A stretch of DNA of 64,000 nt, taken from contig CAXVYS010000016.1 of NCBI GenBank assembly GCA_963422675.2, forward strand, positions 1 through 64,000, given 5' to 3'. How positions within the stretch are numbered: position 1 is the first letter of the stretch; each line of letters starts with the position of its first letter. This DNA comes from UBA4416 sp963422675 (lineage in GTDB: Bacteria; Bacteroidota; Bacteroidia; B-17B0; Aurantibacillaceae). A program made the position numbers and the translations under genes. Below, one piece after another: positions 18,156-25,944 of this stretch. The notes beneath the pieces were generated by a model, which saw only the letters and a list, made by a program, of their open reading frames with translations, had not been told where the DNA came from and ran no database searches.

Positions 18156-18734
18156 ATGAAAACAGAAAAGGAAAAAATGCTTGGTGGTGAACTCTACAAT
18201 CCGCAGGATAAGGAGCTTTCAGAAGAAAGAACACAGGCAAAGCTACTCATGAGGCAATTAAACAACACTCCTGAAAATGAAAGAAAAACACGTTCCCGTT
18301 TAGTAAAACAACTCATCCCAAACGCAGCATCAACCTTATGGATTCAATCTCCTTTTTATTGCGATTATGGCAGTAACATTACAACCGGTGAAAATGTATT
18401 TTTTAATTTTAATTGTGTGGTGTTGGATGTCATGAAAGTGAGTATTGGAAGCCGCACATTATTTGGACCTCATGTACAAATCTATACAGCGCTCCATCCA
18501 ACAGATCATAAAATAAGAGCAACGGGGCTTTGCCTTGCCAAACAGGTTACCATTGGCGAAGACGTATGGGTTGGAGGTAACGTCGTAATTTGTCCGGGTG
18601 TTACTATTGGCAACCGCAGTATTATTGGGGCAGGAAGTGTTGTTACAAAAAATATTCCTCCCGATGTATTTGCCGCAGGAAACCCTTGTAAGGTGATTAA
18701 ATCATTGAATATAGAAGAAAAAGAAAATAACTAA
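18156..18734 (+). CDS. Sugar O-acetyltransferase, maltose/galactoside acetyltransferase type
   Basis: 192 residues. An N-terminal Mac domain (MLGGELYNPQDKELSEER) is followed by the left-handed beta-helix of hexapeptide transferases (about residues 60-185, with IGEDVWVGGNVVICPGVTIG and IGAGSVVTKNIPPDVFAAG). The catalytic His lies in YTALHPTDH. It transfers acetyl from acetyl-CoA to a sugar hydroxyl; family members often act on maltose or glucose, but the natural substrate is uncertain. It stands alone between the tamB promoter region and a convergent response regulator. Length and motifs match full-length enzymes. Confidence 0.9.
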   Translation: MKTEKEKMLGGELYNPQDKELSEERTQAKLLMRQLNNTPENERKTRSRLVKQLIPNAASTLWIQSPFYCDYGSNITTGENVFFNFNCVVLDVMKVSIGSRTLFGPHVQIYTALHPTDHKIRATGLCLAKQVTIGEDVWVGGNVVICPGVTIGNRSIIGAGSVVTKNIPPDVFAAGNPCKVIKSLNIEEKENN

Positions 18735-18818
18735 AGCCATAGCTACACCCATTATACAAAAAGCATCTATCGGTAAACAATTGCTTTTTATCTTATTCCA
18801 TTATTTTCACTTTGGGGG

Positions 18819-19220
18819 TTATTCCTTTTTTTGAAGACACTCGATCAATGCTTTTTCAAGTTGAGCAATATCCGACGGTTTTGTAATAAATTGAGAAGCC
18901 CCCATATCCAGCATTTCTTTTATTTCCTGTTTATTAGAGGAAGTTGAATACACGATCAAAACACTCTTATCGAGCTTACTCATTTTTTTGAGTTCCTGAA
19001 TACACTCCTTACCATTCATTAAAGGCATATTCAAATCAACAAAAATAAAATCAGGAATAATCTCTTCATCGTCTTTTAAAAGCTTTAATGCCTGAATAGC
19101 ACTATTGGCTGTAATACAGTCGATAGGGATATGTGTGCGTTCAATAGCGAGCTGAAACATTTCACTGTCGTCATGATCATCGTCTATTAATAAACAAAGT
19201 AGCGGCTCTGTCATCATCAA
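18819..19220 (-). CDS. Single-domain response regulator (CheY/Rcp1-like receiver)
   Basis: 133 residues consisting only of a receiver domain: acidic residues LLIDDDHDDSEMF, phosphoacceptor Asp in PDFIFVDLNMPLMNG, Ser/Thr in IVYSTSSNK and Lys in SQFITKPSD. The double-Asp start and the insertion after the third strand resemble the Rcp1 group that partners with phytochrome-type or hybrid histidine kinases. No output domain or kinase is next to it, so it presumably relays phosphate to a distant partner. The upstream 137-base spacer and the 84-base convergent spacer hold no strong signal. Confidence 0.9.
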   Translation of the reverse strand: MMMTEPLLCLLIDDDHDDSEMFQLAIERTHIPIDCITANSAIQALKLLKDDEEIIPDFIFVDLNMPLMNGKECIQELKKMSKLDKSVLIVYSTSSNKQEIKEMLDMGASQFITKPSDIAQLEKALIECLQKKE

Positions 19221-19357
19221 TTAATTTAGTGTGTTGTTATACAAAGATAATTAGTAAAAAAAATAGTCGTTGTCCCTTTAAGATATTTTAAGATTATTTC
19301 GTCATAAAACACCTTTATTTAATCGCCTGCTGTTTATATTATAAGTACTTTTAATTA

Positions 19358-19864
19358 ATGACTCTTTTATTCAAAATAATATGTCCGTTTTTACTGGTTC
19401 CTTTTTTGACGGCCACTTATTCAAAACCCGATCCCGAAAAAGAAGAAGCCTGCATTAATAAAGATAGTCTTATTTACTTTAGTAAACTTCAATTAGGCAA
19501 AAATTATAATTATGCCAATTGTACCCCACAAACAGGATTTGATTGCTCCGGGTTTGTATATTATGTATTTAAGCATTTTAATGTAGAAGTACCCCGCTCC
19601 TCTTCCCAATATCAAAAGTTTGGAAAAACTATCCCTATGGATTCGTGTAAAATAGGTGATATCATTGTATTTACAGGAACCGATGCCAGCAAACGATCTC
19701 CGGGGCATGTGGGAATTATTTTATCGGAACCGGGTAACGAAATTACATTTATTCACAGCTCATCGGATAAAAGAACACCCGGCGTAAAAATTTCCAATTT
19801 TAAAGATTCGCCCAACTATAAAAAACGTTTTATAAAAATAGTAAGGGTTTGTAAAATAGGTTAA
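19358..19864 (+). CDS. Secreted NlpC/P60 peptidoglycan endopeptidase
   Basis: 168 residues with a hydrophobic N-terminal signal (residues 1-~20) and one NlpC/P60 domain. The catalytic triad is visible: Cys63 in FDCSGFVYYVF, His117 in PGHVGIIL and the polar third residue His133 in FIHSSS. These enzymes cut D-Glu-meso-diaminopimelate bonds in wall peptides. No SH3 or LysM targeting domain is present, so it is a minimal enzyme acting in the periplasm. It appears monocistronic. Confidence 0.92.
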   Translation: MTLLFKIICPFLLVPFLTATYSKPDPEKEEACINKDSLIYFSKLQLGKNYNYANCTPQTGFDCSGFVYYVFKHFNVEVPRSSSQYQKFGKTIPMDSCKIGDIIVFTGTDASKRSPGHVGIILSEPGNEITFIHSSSDKRTPGVKISNFKDSPNYKKRFIKIVRVCKIG

Positions 19865-20067
19865 TTCTTTGGGTATTTTGAATTCCTTATATAATCCTTT
19901 CTAAACTTTCAATTCTTTTTACTGCTGACATATAAATGCTCTAGTATTACCGCAGGCATTGAAATTGATTATTCGAAACAAAATGAGGCCAAAATAAAAG
20001 TGTAGAAATTTCGCTACACTTTGTACATAAAAGCAAGTTTTATAAGAATAAACTTAACATAAAACGA

Positions 20068-20904
20068 TCAGGCAGTAATTACAGGCAATGTCAGCAAAGG
20101 AATATCTACATGAAAAGCCATCTGTTTGGTATTACTTTCTTTAAATATCCGTTCAATCAAATTGTGTTTCTGAGGAATCATCGTAATCATATCTATATCC
20201 TGACTTATAATAAACTCACAGATCCCGGCAATAATATCGTTATTTTCTAAAAAATGATACACATGTTCTTTATTCTCAAAATATTTTTCAATTCTTCTTC
20301 CCGAAACACCATCATCTTTCCCTATTTTATTATCCTGCTCTTTCACTACATTTAAAATAGATATGCTGGAATGAAACGCGTTAATTAAATCCTCTAAGGG
20401 TTTATGCATCGTCATTTCATACTCCATTTTAAGATCACTTGCAAAAGCAATTTTTCTGATCTCTTTAAATGGAACTGATTCGGGAACAATAATTACAGGT
20501 GTTTGTGTATTTTTTACTACATCTGTGGCAATACTTCCAAACAAATATTCACTGATCTTCCCGCTATGGCTTAATCCCATAACAATCAAATCGGGTTTTT
20601 CCTGTTGTTCGATCACGGCAATTTCATCTACCGCAAATCCGCTCATCGCTTTACAATCCACTACTACACCCGATCCCATTCTTAAAATGGCGGCTTCTAC
20701 CTTTAACCGATCCGTCTGTTCCTGTTCGAGTTCACTTATATCCAGCATCTCCGTCGAAGAAAAATCTCCATTTACCAAAACAGGAATACTAAACACATGA
20801 AGTAATAATACTCTGTAATTTAATGACTTAGCCAACTCAATAGCATATGCCGATGCATTTCGTGCTGCATCTGAAAAATCTGTGGGAACTAATATTGTTT
20901 TCAT
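20068..20904 (-). CDS. Universal stress protein, tandem Usp domains
   Basis: 278 residues carrying two Usp folds. The first (1-~145) begins MKTILVPTDFSDAARNASAY and has the nucleotide-binding loop GLSHSGKISEYLFGSIA. The second (about 150-278) begins IRKIAFASDLKMEYE and lacks a clear glycine loop, so ATP is probably bound only by the first half. It is transcribed away from the nhaA gene (137 bases between starts). Such proteins modulate survival under energy, salt or oxygen stress; the neighbouring Na+/H+ antiporter is consistent with that but does not prove shared control. Confidence 0.93.
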   Translation of the reverse strand: MKTILVPTDFSDAARNASAYAIELAKSLNYRVLLLHVFSIPVLVNGDFSSTEMLDISELEQEQTDRLKVEAAILRMGSGVVVDCKAMSGFAVDEIAVIEQQEKPDLIVMGLSHSGKISEYLFGSIATDVVKNTQTPVIIVPESVPFKEIRKIAFASDLKMEYEMTMHKPLEDLINAFHSSISILNVVKEQDNKIGKDDGVSGRRIEKYFENKEHVYHFLENNDIIAGICEFIISQDIDMITMIPQKHNLIERIFKESNTKQMAFHVDIPLLTLPVITA

Positions 20905-21041
20905 ACACTTGTTTATTCAATTTTAATGCCATCACAAAAATGTAACATATACCTTCGTAAGACTATACGATTCATAATTAAGGCGTTAAAAACAGGCTTC
21001 ATATACTAAAATTTGTTTATTTTACAGCTTGGTACTCACCG

Positions 21042-22220
21042 ATGAAAACAAATTTAAGCTCCATATTTAAAGATTTTACCCGCAGCGAAAAAAATGCCGG
21101 GATTGTTTTAATAGCCTGCGCCATTATTTCCTTGGTAATTGCTAACTCCGGATTCTCGGAAAGTTATATACATTTTTGGCACCAGCATGTTGGATTTACT
21201 TTTTTAAATTTTGATATGAACCTGAGCATTGAACACTGGATCAATGACGGGATTATGACTATTTTCTTTTTAATGGTTGGGTTAGAGATTGAAAGAGAAT
21301 TGTATAACGGCGAACTCAATCCTATTAAAAATGCCATACTCCCCATTGCCGGAGCCATTGGTGGCATGCTCATTCCTGCTGTTATTTTTATAGCCGTTAA
21401 CTACCATACTCCAACGGTTACCGGCTTTGGGATTCCTATGGGGACAGATATTGCTTTTGCTTTGGGAATTATTGCGCTGGCAGGAAACAAAGTTCCTGTT
21501 TCCATTAAGGTAATATTAACGGCCATAGCTATTATTGATGACCTTGGCTCTATATTGATCATCGCTTTTTTTTATGGCAACAACCTCCAGTTTATATACC
21601 TGGCAATTGCACTGGGAATATTTATTGTTTTGTTAATTCTTAACCGCTTAAAAGTAAATTCTATTTTTCCTTACATTTCTTTGGGAATTTTAATGTGGTT
21701 TTTCATGATGCAATCGGGCATACATCCTACCATATCAGGCGTGCTACTGGCTTTTGCTTATCCTTTTGGCGATGGTTCAGAAACATCTCCTTCCATTAAA
21801 CTACAACATGCGCTGCATCTTCCGGTAGCTTTTATCATATTACCTTTATTTACGCTGGCAAACACAGCTATTCCTCTTAAAAGTGAATTTATAAATAGTT
21901 TAAATTCAGCTCACTCTTTTGGTATTGCCCTGGGATTGATTATTGGAAAGCCATTAGGAATCATACTGGCGTTGTTTGCTATCACCAAAACAAAACTGGT
22001 GTCTTTACCCAAAGGGATTACCTGGTATGATATTTTGTCGATGGGCTTTATTGCCGGTATCGGTTTTACGATGTCTATCTTTATCACCCAACTGGCATTT
22101 TCGGAAGAGGTTATTGTTCAATCTTCCAAAATGATGATTTTAATAGCATCCTGCTGTGCAGGCATCATAGGATACTTATTATTTTACTTTAAAAGAAAAA
22201 ATCCACAACAAATAGTATAA
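21042..22220 (+). CDS. nhaA: NhaA Na+/H+ antiporter
   Basis: 392 residues, close to the E. coli length of 388, with about a dozen hydrophobic helices. Signature sequences include MTIFFLMVGLEIERELYNGEL, GIPMGTDIAFALGIIAL and the paired aspartates AIAIIDDLGSILIIA, which bind the transported cation. It exchanges internal Na+ for external H+ across the inner membrane and is used for sodium and alkaline tolerance. It is followed after 129 bases by a ClC channel, a functionally plausible neighbour in ion homeostasis. Confidence 0.95.
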   Translation: MKTNLSSIFKDFTRSEKNAGIVLIACAIISLVIANSGFSESYIHFWHQHVGFTFLNFDMNLSIEHWINDGIMTIFFLMVGLEIERELYNGELNPIKNAILPIAGAIGGMLIPAVIFIAVNYHTPTVTGFGIPMGTDIAFALGIIALAGNKVPVSIKVILTAIAIIDDLGSILIIAFFYGNNLQFIYLAIALGIFIVLLILNRLKVNSIFPYISLGILMWFFMMQSGIHPTISGVLLAFAYPFGDGSETSPSIKLQHALHLPVAFIILPLFTLANTAIPLKSEFINSLNSAHSFGIALGLIIGKPLGIILALFAITKTKLVSLPKGITWYDILSMGFIAGIGFTMSIFITQLAFSEEVIVQSSKMMILIASCCAGIIGYLLFYFKRKNPQQIV

Positions 22221-22349
22221 ACTATAAAAAACACCAAACAACTACAAACAACTAAAAGAATAATTTATTTAATACTACTTTCAATTTTAAGACAGTAAAC
22301 TTTCAAAACAGAAGTATTCTATTAGTTTGAACTTTAAGAACCCGAAGGA

Positions 22350-24134
22350 ATGAAATTTATACTTAAACTTTTTTTTGACGCTAACCGATTTATCGTATGG
22401 ATCCAACATAAGATTTCTCCAAAACAATTTATCATATTTGGGGCTATCTTAATTGGTTTAACAGCGGGTTTAGCGGCAGTGTTTCTGAAATTTTTCGTAC
22501 ATTTTCTCATCAATAATATCGAATACCTTTCTAACGGCAACCCCTTTTATATTGCTTTATTTCCCTTTGTAGGTATTAGCCTATGTGCCCTGTATATTCA
22601 TTATTTAAATGGTAACCGCTTAGGCAAGGGCATTGCAAACATCTTATATGCCATTGCCAAAAAATCAAGCATCCTTCCAAAAGATCAAACTTACAGTCAT
22701 ATCATCAGCAGTGCCTTAACCGTTGGCTTTGGTGGCTCGGCCGGGTTGGAATCTCCCATTGTAACTACTGGTTCTGCTATTGGTTCTAACTTTGGAAGAA
22801 CCTATAAACTAAGTTATAAAGAACGAACCTTATTATTAGCCTGTGGCGCAGCAGCCGGTATAGCAGCAGCCTTTAACACTCCCATTGCCGGCGTTTTATT
22901 TGCCCTGGAAGTATTATTAGTGGAAGCAAATATCACCGCTTTTATTCCCATTTTAATTTCAGCGGCCTCAGGCGCATTATGCTCCAAGATCATTCTGCAT
23001 GAAAATGTATTGCTTCAATTCAAATTACAGGTACCCTTTGATTATAAAAATGTGCCGTTTTATATTTTGCTGGGCATTCTTGCAGGAGCCTGCTCCTATT
23101 ACTATTCAAAGGTATTTATTTATACAGAACATTACTTTAAACGGTTCGAGAATAGAAAAGTAATCAAGGTAATTGTTGGTGGACTGGGACTCTTCGTTTT
23201 AATTTTATTGGTGCCTCCTTTATTAGGAGAGGGATACAACAGCATTAAATTATTAGCAGGCTCTCACCCTCATCTTGTATTTAATAATTCCCTCTTCCCG
23301 TTTTTCAAATTATCGAAACCTGTTTTGTATTTATTATTACTCGTGGTTATTTTATTAAAACCAATTGCTACGGGTATTACCACTGGCAGTGGTGGTAATG
23401 GAGGTAACTTTGCCCCCTCTCTTTTTCTTGGAGCATTTGTTGGCTTTCTGTTTTCATCGATAATCACTGATCTTGGCATCATTGATCTACCCATCAGTAA
23501 TTTCACCATCGTAGCCATGGCAGGTATTTTAAGCGGTATTTTTCACGCACCCTTAACAGGAATTTTTTTAATTGCCGAAATTACCGGTGGCTATGAATTA
23601 ATCATTCCGCTCATGATTGTATCAGCCCTGAGTTTTGCCGTATCAAAATATTTTATGCCCTTAAGTATTGATCTGCTTAAATTGTCTGAAAAAGAAAGGA
23701 TCTTCACAACCAATACCGATTCGTACCTATTAAGCAACATTGATCTGTCTACCTATGTAGAGCGTGATTTCTCTGAAGTTCCTTTAGGCGTTAGCTTAAG
23801 AAAGCTGGTAGAACTCATTACATTATCTAAACGAAACATTTTTCCGGTATTAGATAAAGAGTATAATTTAAAAGGCTTAATCAGTATTGATGACATCAGG
23901 GAAATTATGTTTAAGCAGGAATTATATGATACCATGAGTGTAAACGAGATCATGCATCCCCCTAAATATGTGATCACCGAAAAAGATGATATTAATTCTG
24001 CCATGAAACTTTTTGCAGAATCACATTTATGGAATATTCCTGTAATTTTTGAAGGGAAATACCAGGGCTTTATTTCAAAATCGACCATCCTCGAAAAATA
24101 CAGGGAAGTACTGATCGAAACCTCTATTGAATAA
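22350..24134 (+). CDS. ClC-family chloride channel/transporter with CBS pair
   Basis: 594 residues. The ClC core (about residues 20-430) has about ten hydrophobic helices, with the first anion-site loop GGSAGLESPIVTTGSAIG (the gating Glu kept, though the usual G-R-E-G-P is G-L-E-S-P) and GSGGNGGNFAPSLFLGA (the GxFxP loop). The cytoplasmic tail (about 450-594) contains two CBS motifs (RNIFPVLDKEYNLKGLISIDD and HLWNIPVIFEGKYQGFISK), which typically bind adenine nucleotides and gate the channel. It could be a channel or a Cl-/H+ exchanger; the sequence alone does not decide. Confidence 0.93.
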   Translation: MKFILKLFFDANRFIVWIQHKISPKQFIIFGAILIGLTAGLAAVFLKFFVHFLINNIEYLSNGNPFYIALFPFVGISLCALYIHYLNGNRLGKGIANILYAIAKKSSILPKDQTYSHIISSALTVGFGGSAGLESPIVTTGSAIGSNFGRTYKLSYKERTLLLACGAAAGIAAAFNTPIAGVLFALEVLLVEANITAFIPILISAASGALCSKIILHENVLLQFKLQVPFDYKNVPFYILLGILAGACSYYYSKVFIYTEHYFKRFENRKVIKVIVGGLGLFVLILLVPPLLGEGYNSIKLLAGSHPHLVFNNSLFPFFKLSKPVLYLLLLVVILLKPIATGITTGSGGNGGNFAPSLFLGAFVGFLFSSIITDLGIIDLPISNFTIVAMAGILSGIFHAPLTGIFLIAEITGGYELIIPLMIVSALSFAVSKYFMPLSIDLLKLSEKERIFTTNTDSYLLSNIDLSTYVERDFSEVPLGVSLRKLVELITLSKRNIFPVLDKEYNLKGLISIDDIREIMFKQELYDTMSVNEIMHPPKYVITEKDDINSAMKLFAESHLWNIPVIFEGKYQGFISKSTILEKYREVLIETSIE

Positions 24135-24206
24135 ATGAAGCGTATCGTTCACTAACCCAAAACCGCTTTTTACCGTATTTTATAGCTTAAAACTCTTTAA
24201 TTTGTA

Positions 24207-24214
24207 TAAATTTG
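24207..24214 (+). promoter_or_regulatory. Candidate -7 promoter element TAAATTTG
   Basis: The octamer matches TAnnTTTG, the -7 element of Bacteroidota primary sigma factor promoters, and lies 64 bases before the ATG of the T9SS protein at 24278. No good TTG -33 element is placed 19-21 bases upstream, so support is limited to the one box and its position in an intergenic region. Confidence 0.4.
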
Positions 24215-24277
24215 CAATAACTAAATCATTTTAGTATTTCATATTTAAAGAACCATTTAACTCCCAACATTAAACAC

Positions 24278-25870
24278 ATGAAAGCACTTTTACTTCTTTT
24301 TGGTGTAGCAGCTCTTACTACCCAAACACTTGCACAAACCTATTCTCCGATTATAGTAAGCGGCTATAATCTTGATGCCATAGCAGAAACAAGCCCGGCA
24401 TTAAATTCAACAACCGGCATCATCGATGGCAGCAATTATGTATTATATTCACAAGCATATGGCACTGTATTTAGTACTGGCAAAGGAGTACCGAACAGCG
24501 GAACAATTGTAAATGGTTTAAGAACTTACCAATTGAATTCATTTTCTGCGAATAACACATTATATGTAACAGCGGGCTTAAAAGATTCTATTATTATTAC
24601 AACTCCTGCTTCGTATGCCGCTATAAGCCTCCTTGGTTTTGCAACAGAAGGAACCGGTATTATGAATGTAACCCTGAAATTTACCGATGGCACAACACAG
24701 GTATTTACAAGTCTTACCATGCCCGACTGGTTCAGCTCATCAACTGCCATTATTAGTGGTTTAGACCGTACCGGCCGAACAAGTAACAACCCGGATTATC
24801 AATCTACCAACCCAAAAATGTTTGGGATAAACCTTACACTGGCATGTGCCAACAGAAGCAAGAGTTTAGAAAAAATTATTGTTCAGAATACAACCACCAA
24901 CCCTCGTATCTGTGTATTTGGAGTTTCAGGAGCAGCAGTTCCTAATTATTCTCTTACCACAACCGATCCAGGTTGTAACGGCGCAAGTAATGGAAGTGCC
25001 ACTATTACACCAATAGGCGGCATGCCGGCATTTACATATACCTGGACATCCAACCCGGTACAAAATACGGCAAGTGCTGCTAATCTTCCTGCAGGAACGT
25101 ACACTGCCACTATAAAAGATGCTGCAGCCTGCTCCAATACTATAACTGCAACCATTACAAACCCTGCTCCTTTAACGGTAACTATTGCTGCTTCCTCGCT
25201 CTCTCTATGCGCAGGTAGCTCTGCCACCTTAACCACCAGTGGTGCTGTTACATATACCTGGAGTAATTCGGCTTCCACGGCAACAACTATTGTGACACCA
25301 ACCCTATCAAGTTCCTATACTCTGGCGGCAACCGATGCCTCCAATTGTATTGTTACAGGTAGTATTGCTATAACGGTTAATCCCCTGCCTACGATTGCTT
25401 TTTCGTTATTACCAAATACATTTTGTGTTACCTCATCCAGTATTACTTTAAATGCAACACCTGCAGGTGGAACGTATACGGGAACAGGCGTTACAGGCTC
25501 ATCTTTCTCTCCTGCAACAGCAGGTGTGGGAACCCATACTATTTCTTATAATTATACGGATGCAAATAATTGTTCAGCCGTTGCGGTTGTGGCATCTGCT
25601 ACAGTTAGCGCCTGTACAGGAATCGAAGAATTAGAAAACACTTCTTTTGCTTTATACCCAAATCCTAATACAGGTTCATTTACCATCCGAGCAAAAACAG
25701 AATTGGCGGTAAACCTTGTGAATGAACTGGGACAAACTGTTCAATTTCTTACATTAAACAACGCCAATAACTACATGGTTTTGATCGAAAATTTACCTGC
25801 AGGAATCTACTTTGTAACAGGCCAAAACAACCAACAGGCCATGAAACAAAAAGTAGTGATTACCAAATAA
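24278..25870 (+). CDS. T9SS type A sorting domain protein with SprB repeat and Ig-like domains
   Basis: 530 residues. A signal peptide (MKALLLLFGVAALTTQTLAQ) is followed by an N-terminal beta domain (about 25-220) without a recognised name. A SprB repeat follows (about 225-300: TDPGCNGASNGSATIT ... LPAGTYTATIKDAAACSN), then two Ser/Thr-rich Ig-like modules with Cys pairs and a C-terminal sorting domain FALYPNPNTGSFTIRA ... LPAGIYFVTGQ. It is presumably secreted through the type IX system and anchored or released at the surface. SprB-type repeats occur in gliding adhesins, so adhesion is plausible, but the protein is far smaller than SprB. It ends at a strong terminator. Confidence 0.93.
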   Translation: MKALLLLFGVAALTTQTLAQTYSPIIVSGYNLDAIAETSPALNSTTGIIDGSNYVLYSQAYGTVFSTGKGVPNSGTIVNGLRTYQLNSFSANNTLYVTAGLKDSIIITTPASYAAISLLGFATEGTGIMNVTLKFTDGTTQVFTSLTMPDWFSSSTAIISGLDRTGRTSNNPDYQSTNPKMFGINLTLACANRSKSLEKIIVQNTTTNPRICVFGVSGAAVPNYSLTTTDPGCNGASNGSATITPIGGMPAFTYTWTSNPVQNTASAANLPAGTYTATIKDAAACSNTITATITNPAPLTVTIAASSLSLCAGSSATLTTSGAVTYTWSNSASTATTIVTPTLSSSYTLAATDASNCIVTGSIAITVNPLPTIAFSLLPNTFCVTSSSITLNATPAGGTYTGTGVTGSSFSPATAGVGTHTISYNYTDANNCSAVAVVASATVSACTGIEELENTSFALYPNPNTGSFTIRAKTELAVNLVNELGQTVQFLTLNNANNYMVLIENLPAGIYFVTGQNNQQAMKQKVVITK

Positions 25871-25892
25871 TAGGATCAGTATTTCTTAAACT

Positions 25893-25925
25893 AAAAATCC
25901 CACGCTCTTCACGTGGGATTTTTTT
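25893..25925. terminator. Bidirectional rho-independent terminator
   Basis: A perfect 12-base-pair stem (AAAAATCCCACG / CGTGGGATTTTT) with a 7-base loop lies between two convergent genes, 23 bases after the plus-strand stop. The stem ends in A on one side and T on the other, giving a U-tract in both directions, so it can end transcripts from both the T9SS gene and the CAP/OmpA gene. Confidence 0.9.
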
Positions 25926-25944
25926 ATGAATGTCTATTCTGAAC

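Noticed and set aside
18758..18789. AAAAAGCA / TGCTTTTT hairpin between the acetyltransferase and response regulator genes
   Set aside because: A 16-base loop and only two G-C pairs make a terminator doubtful.
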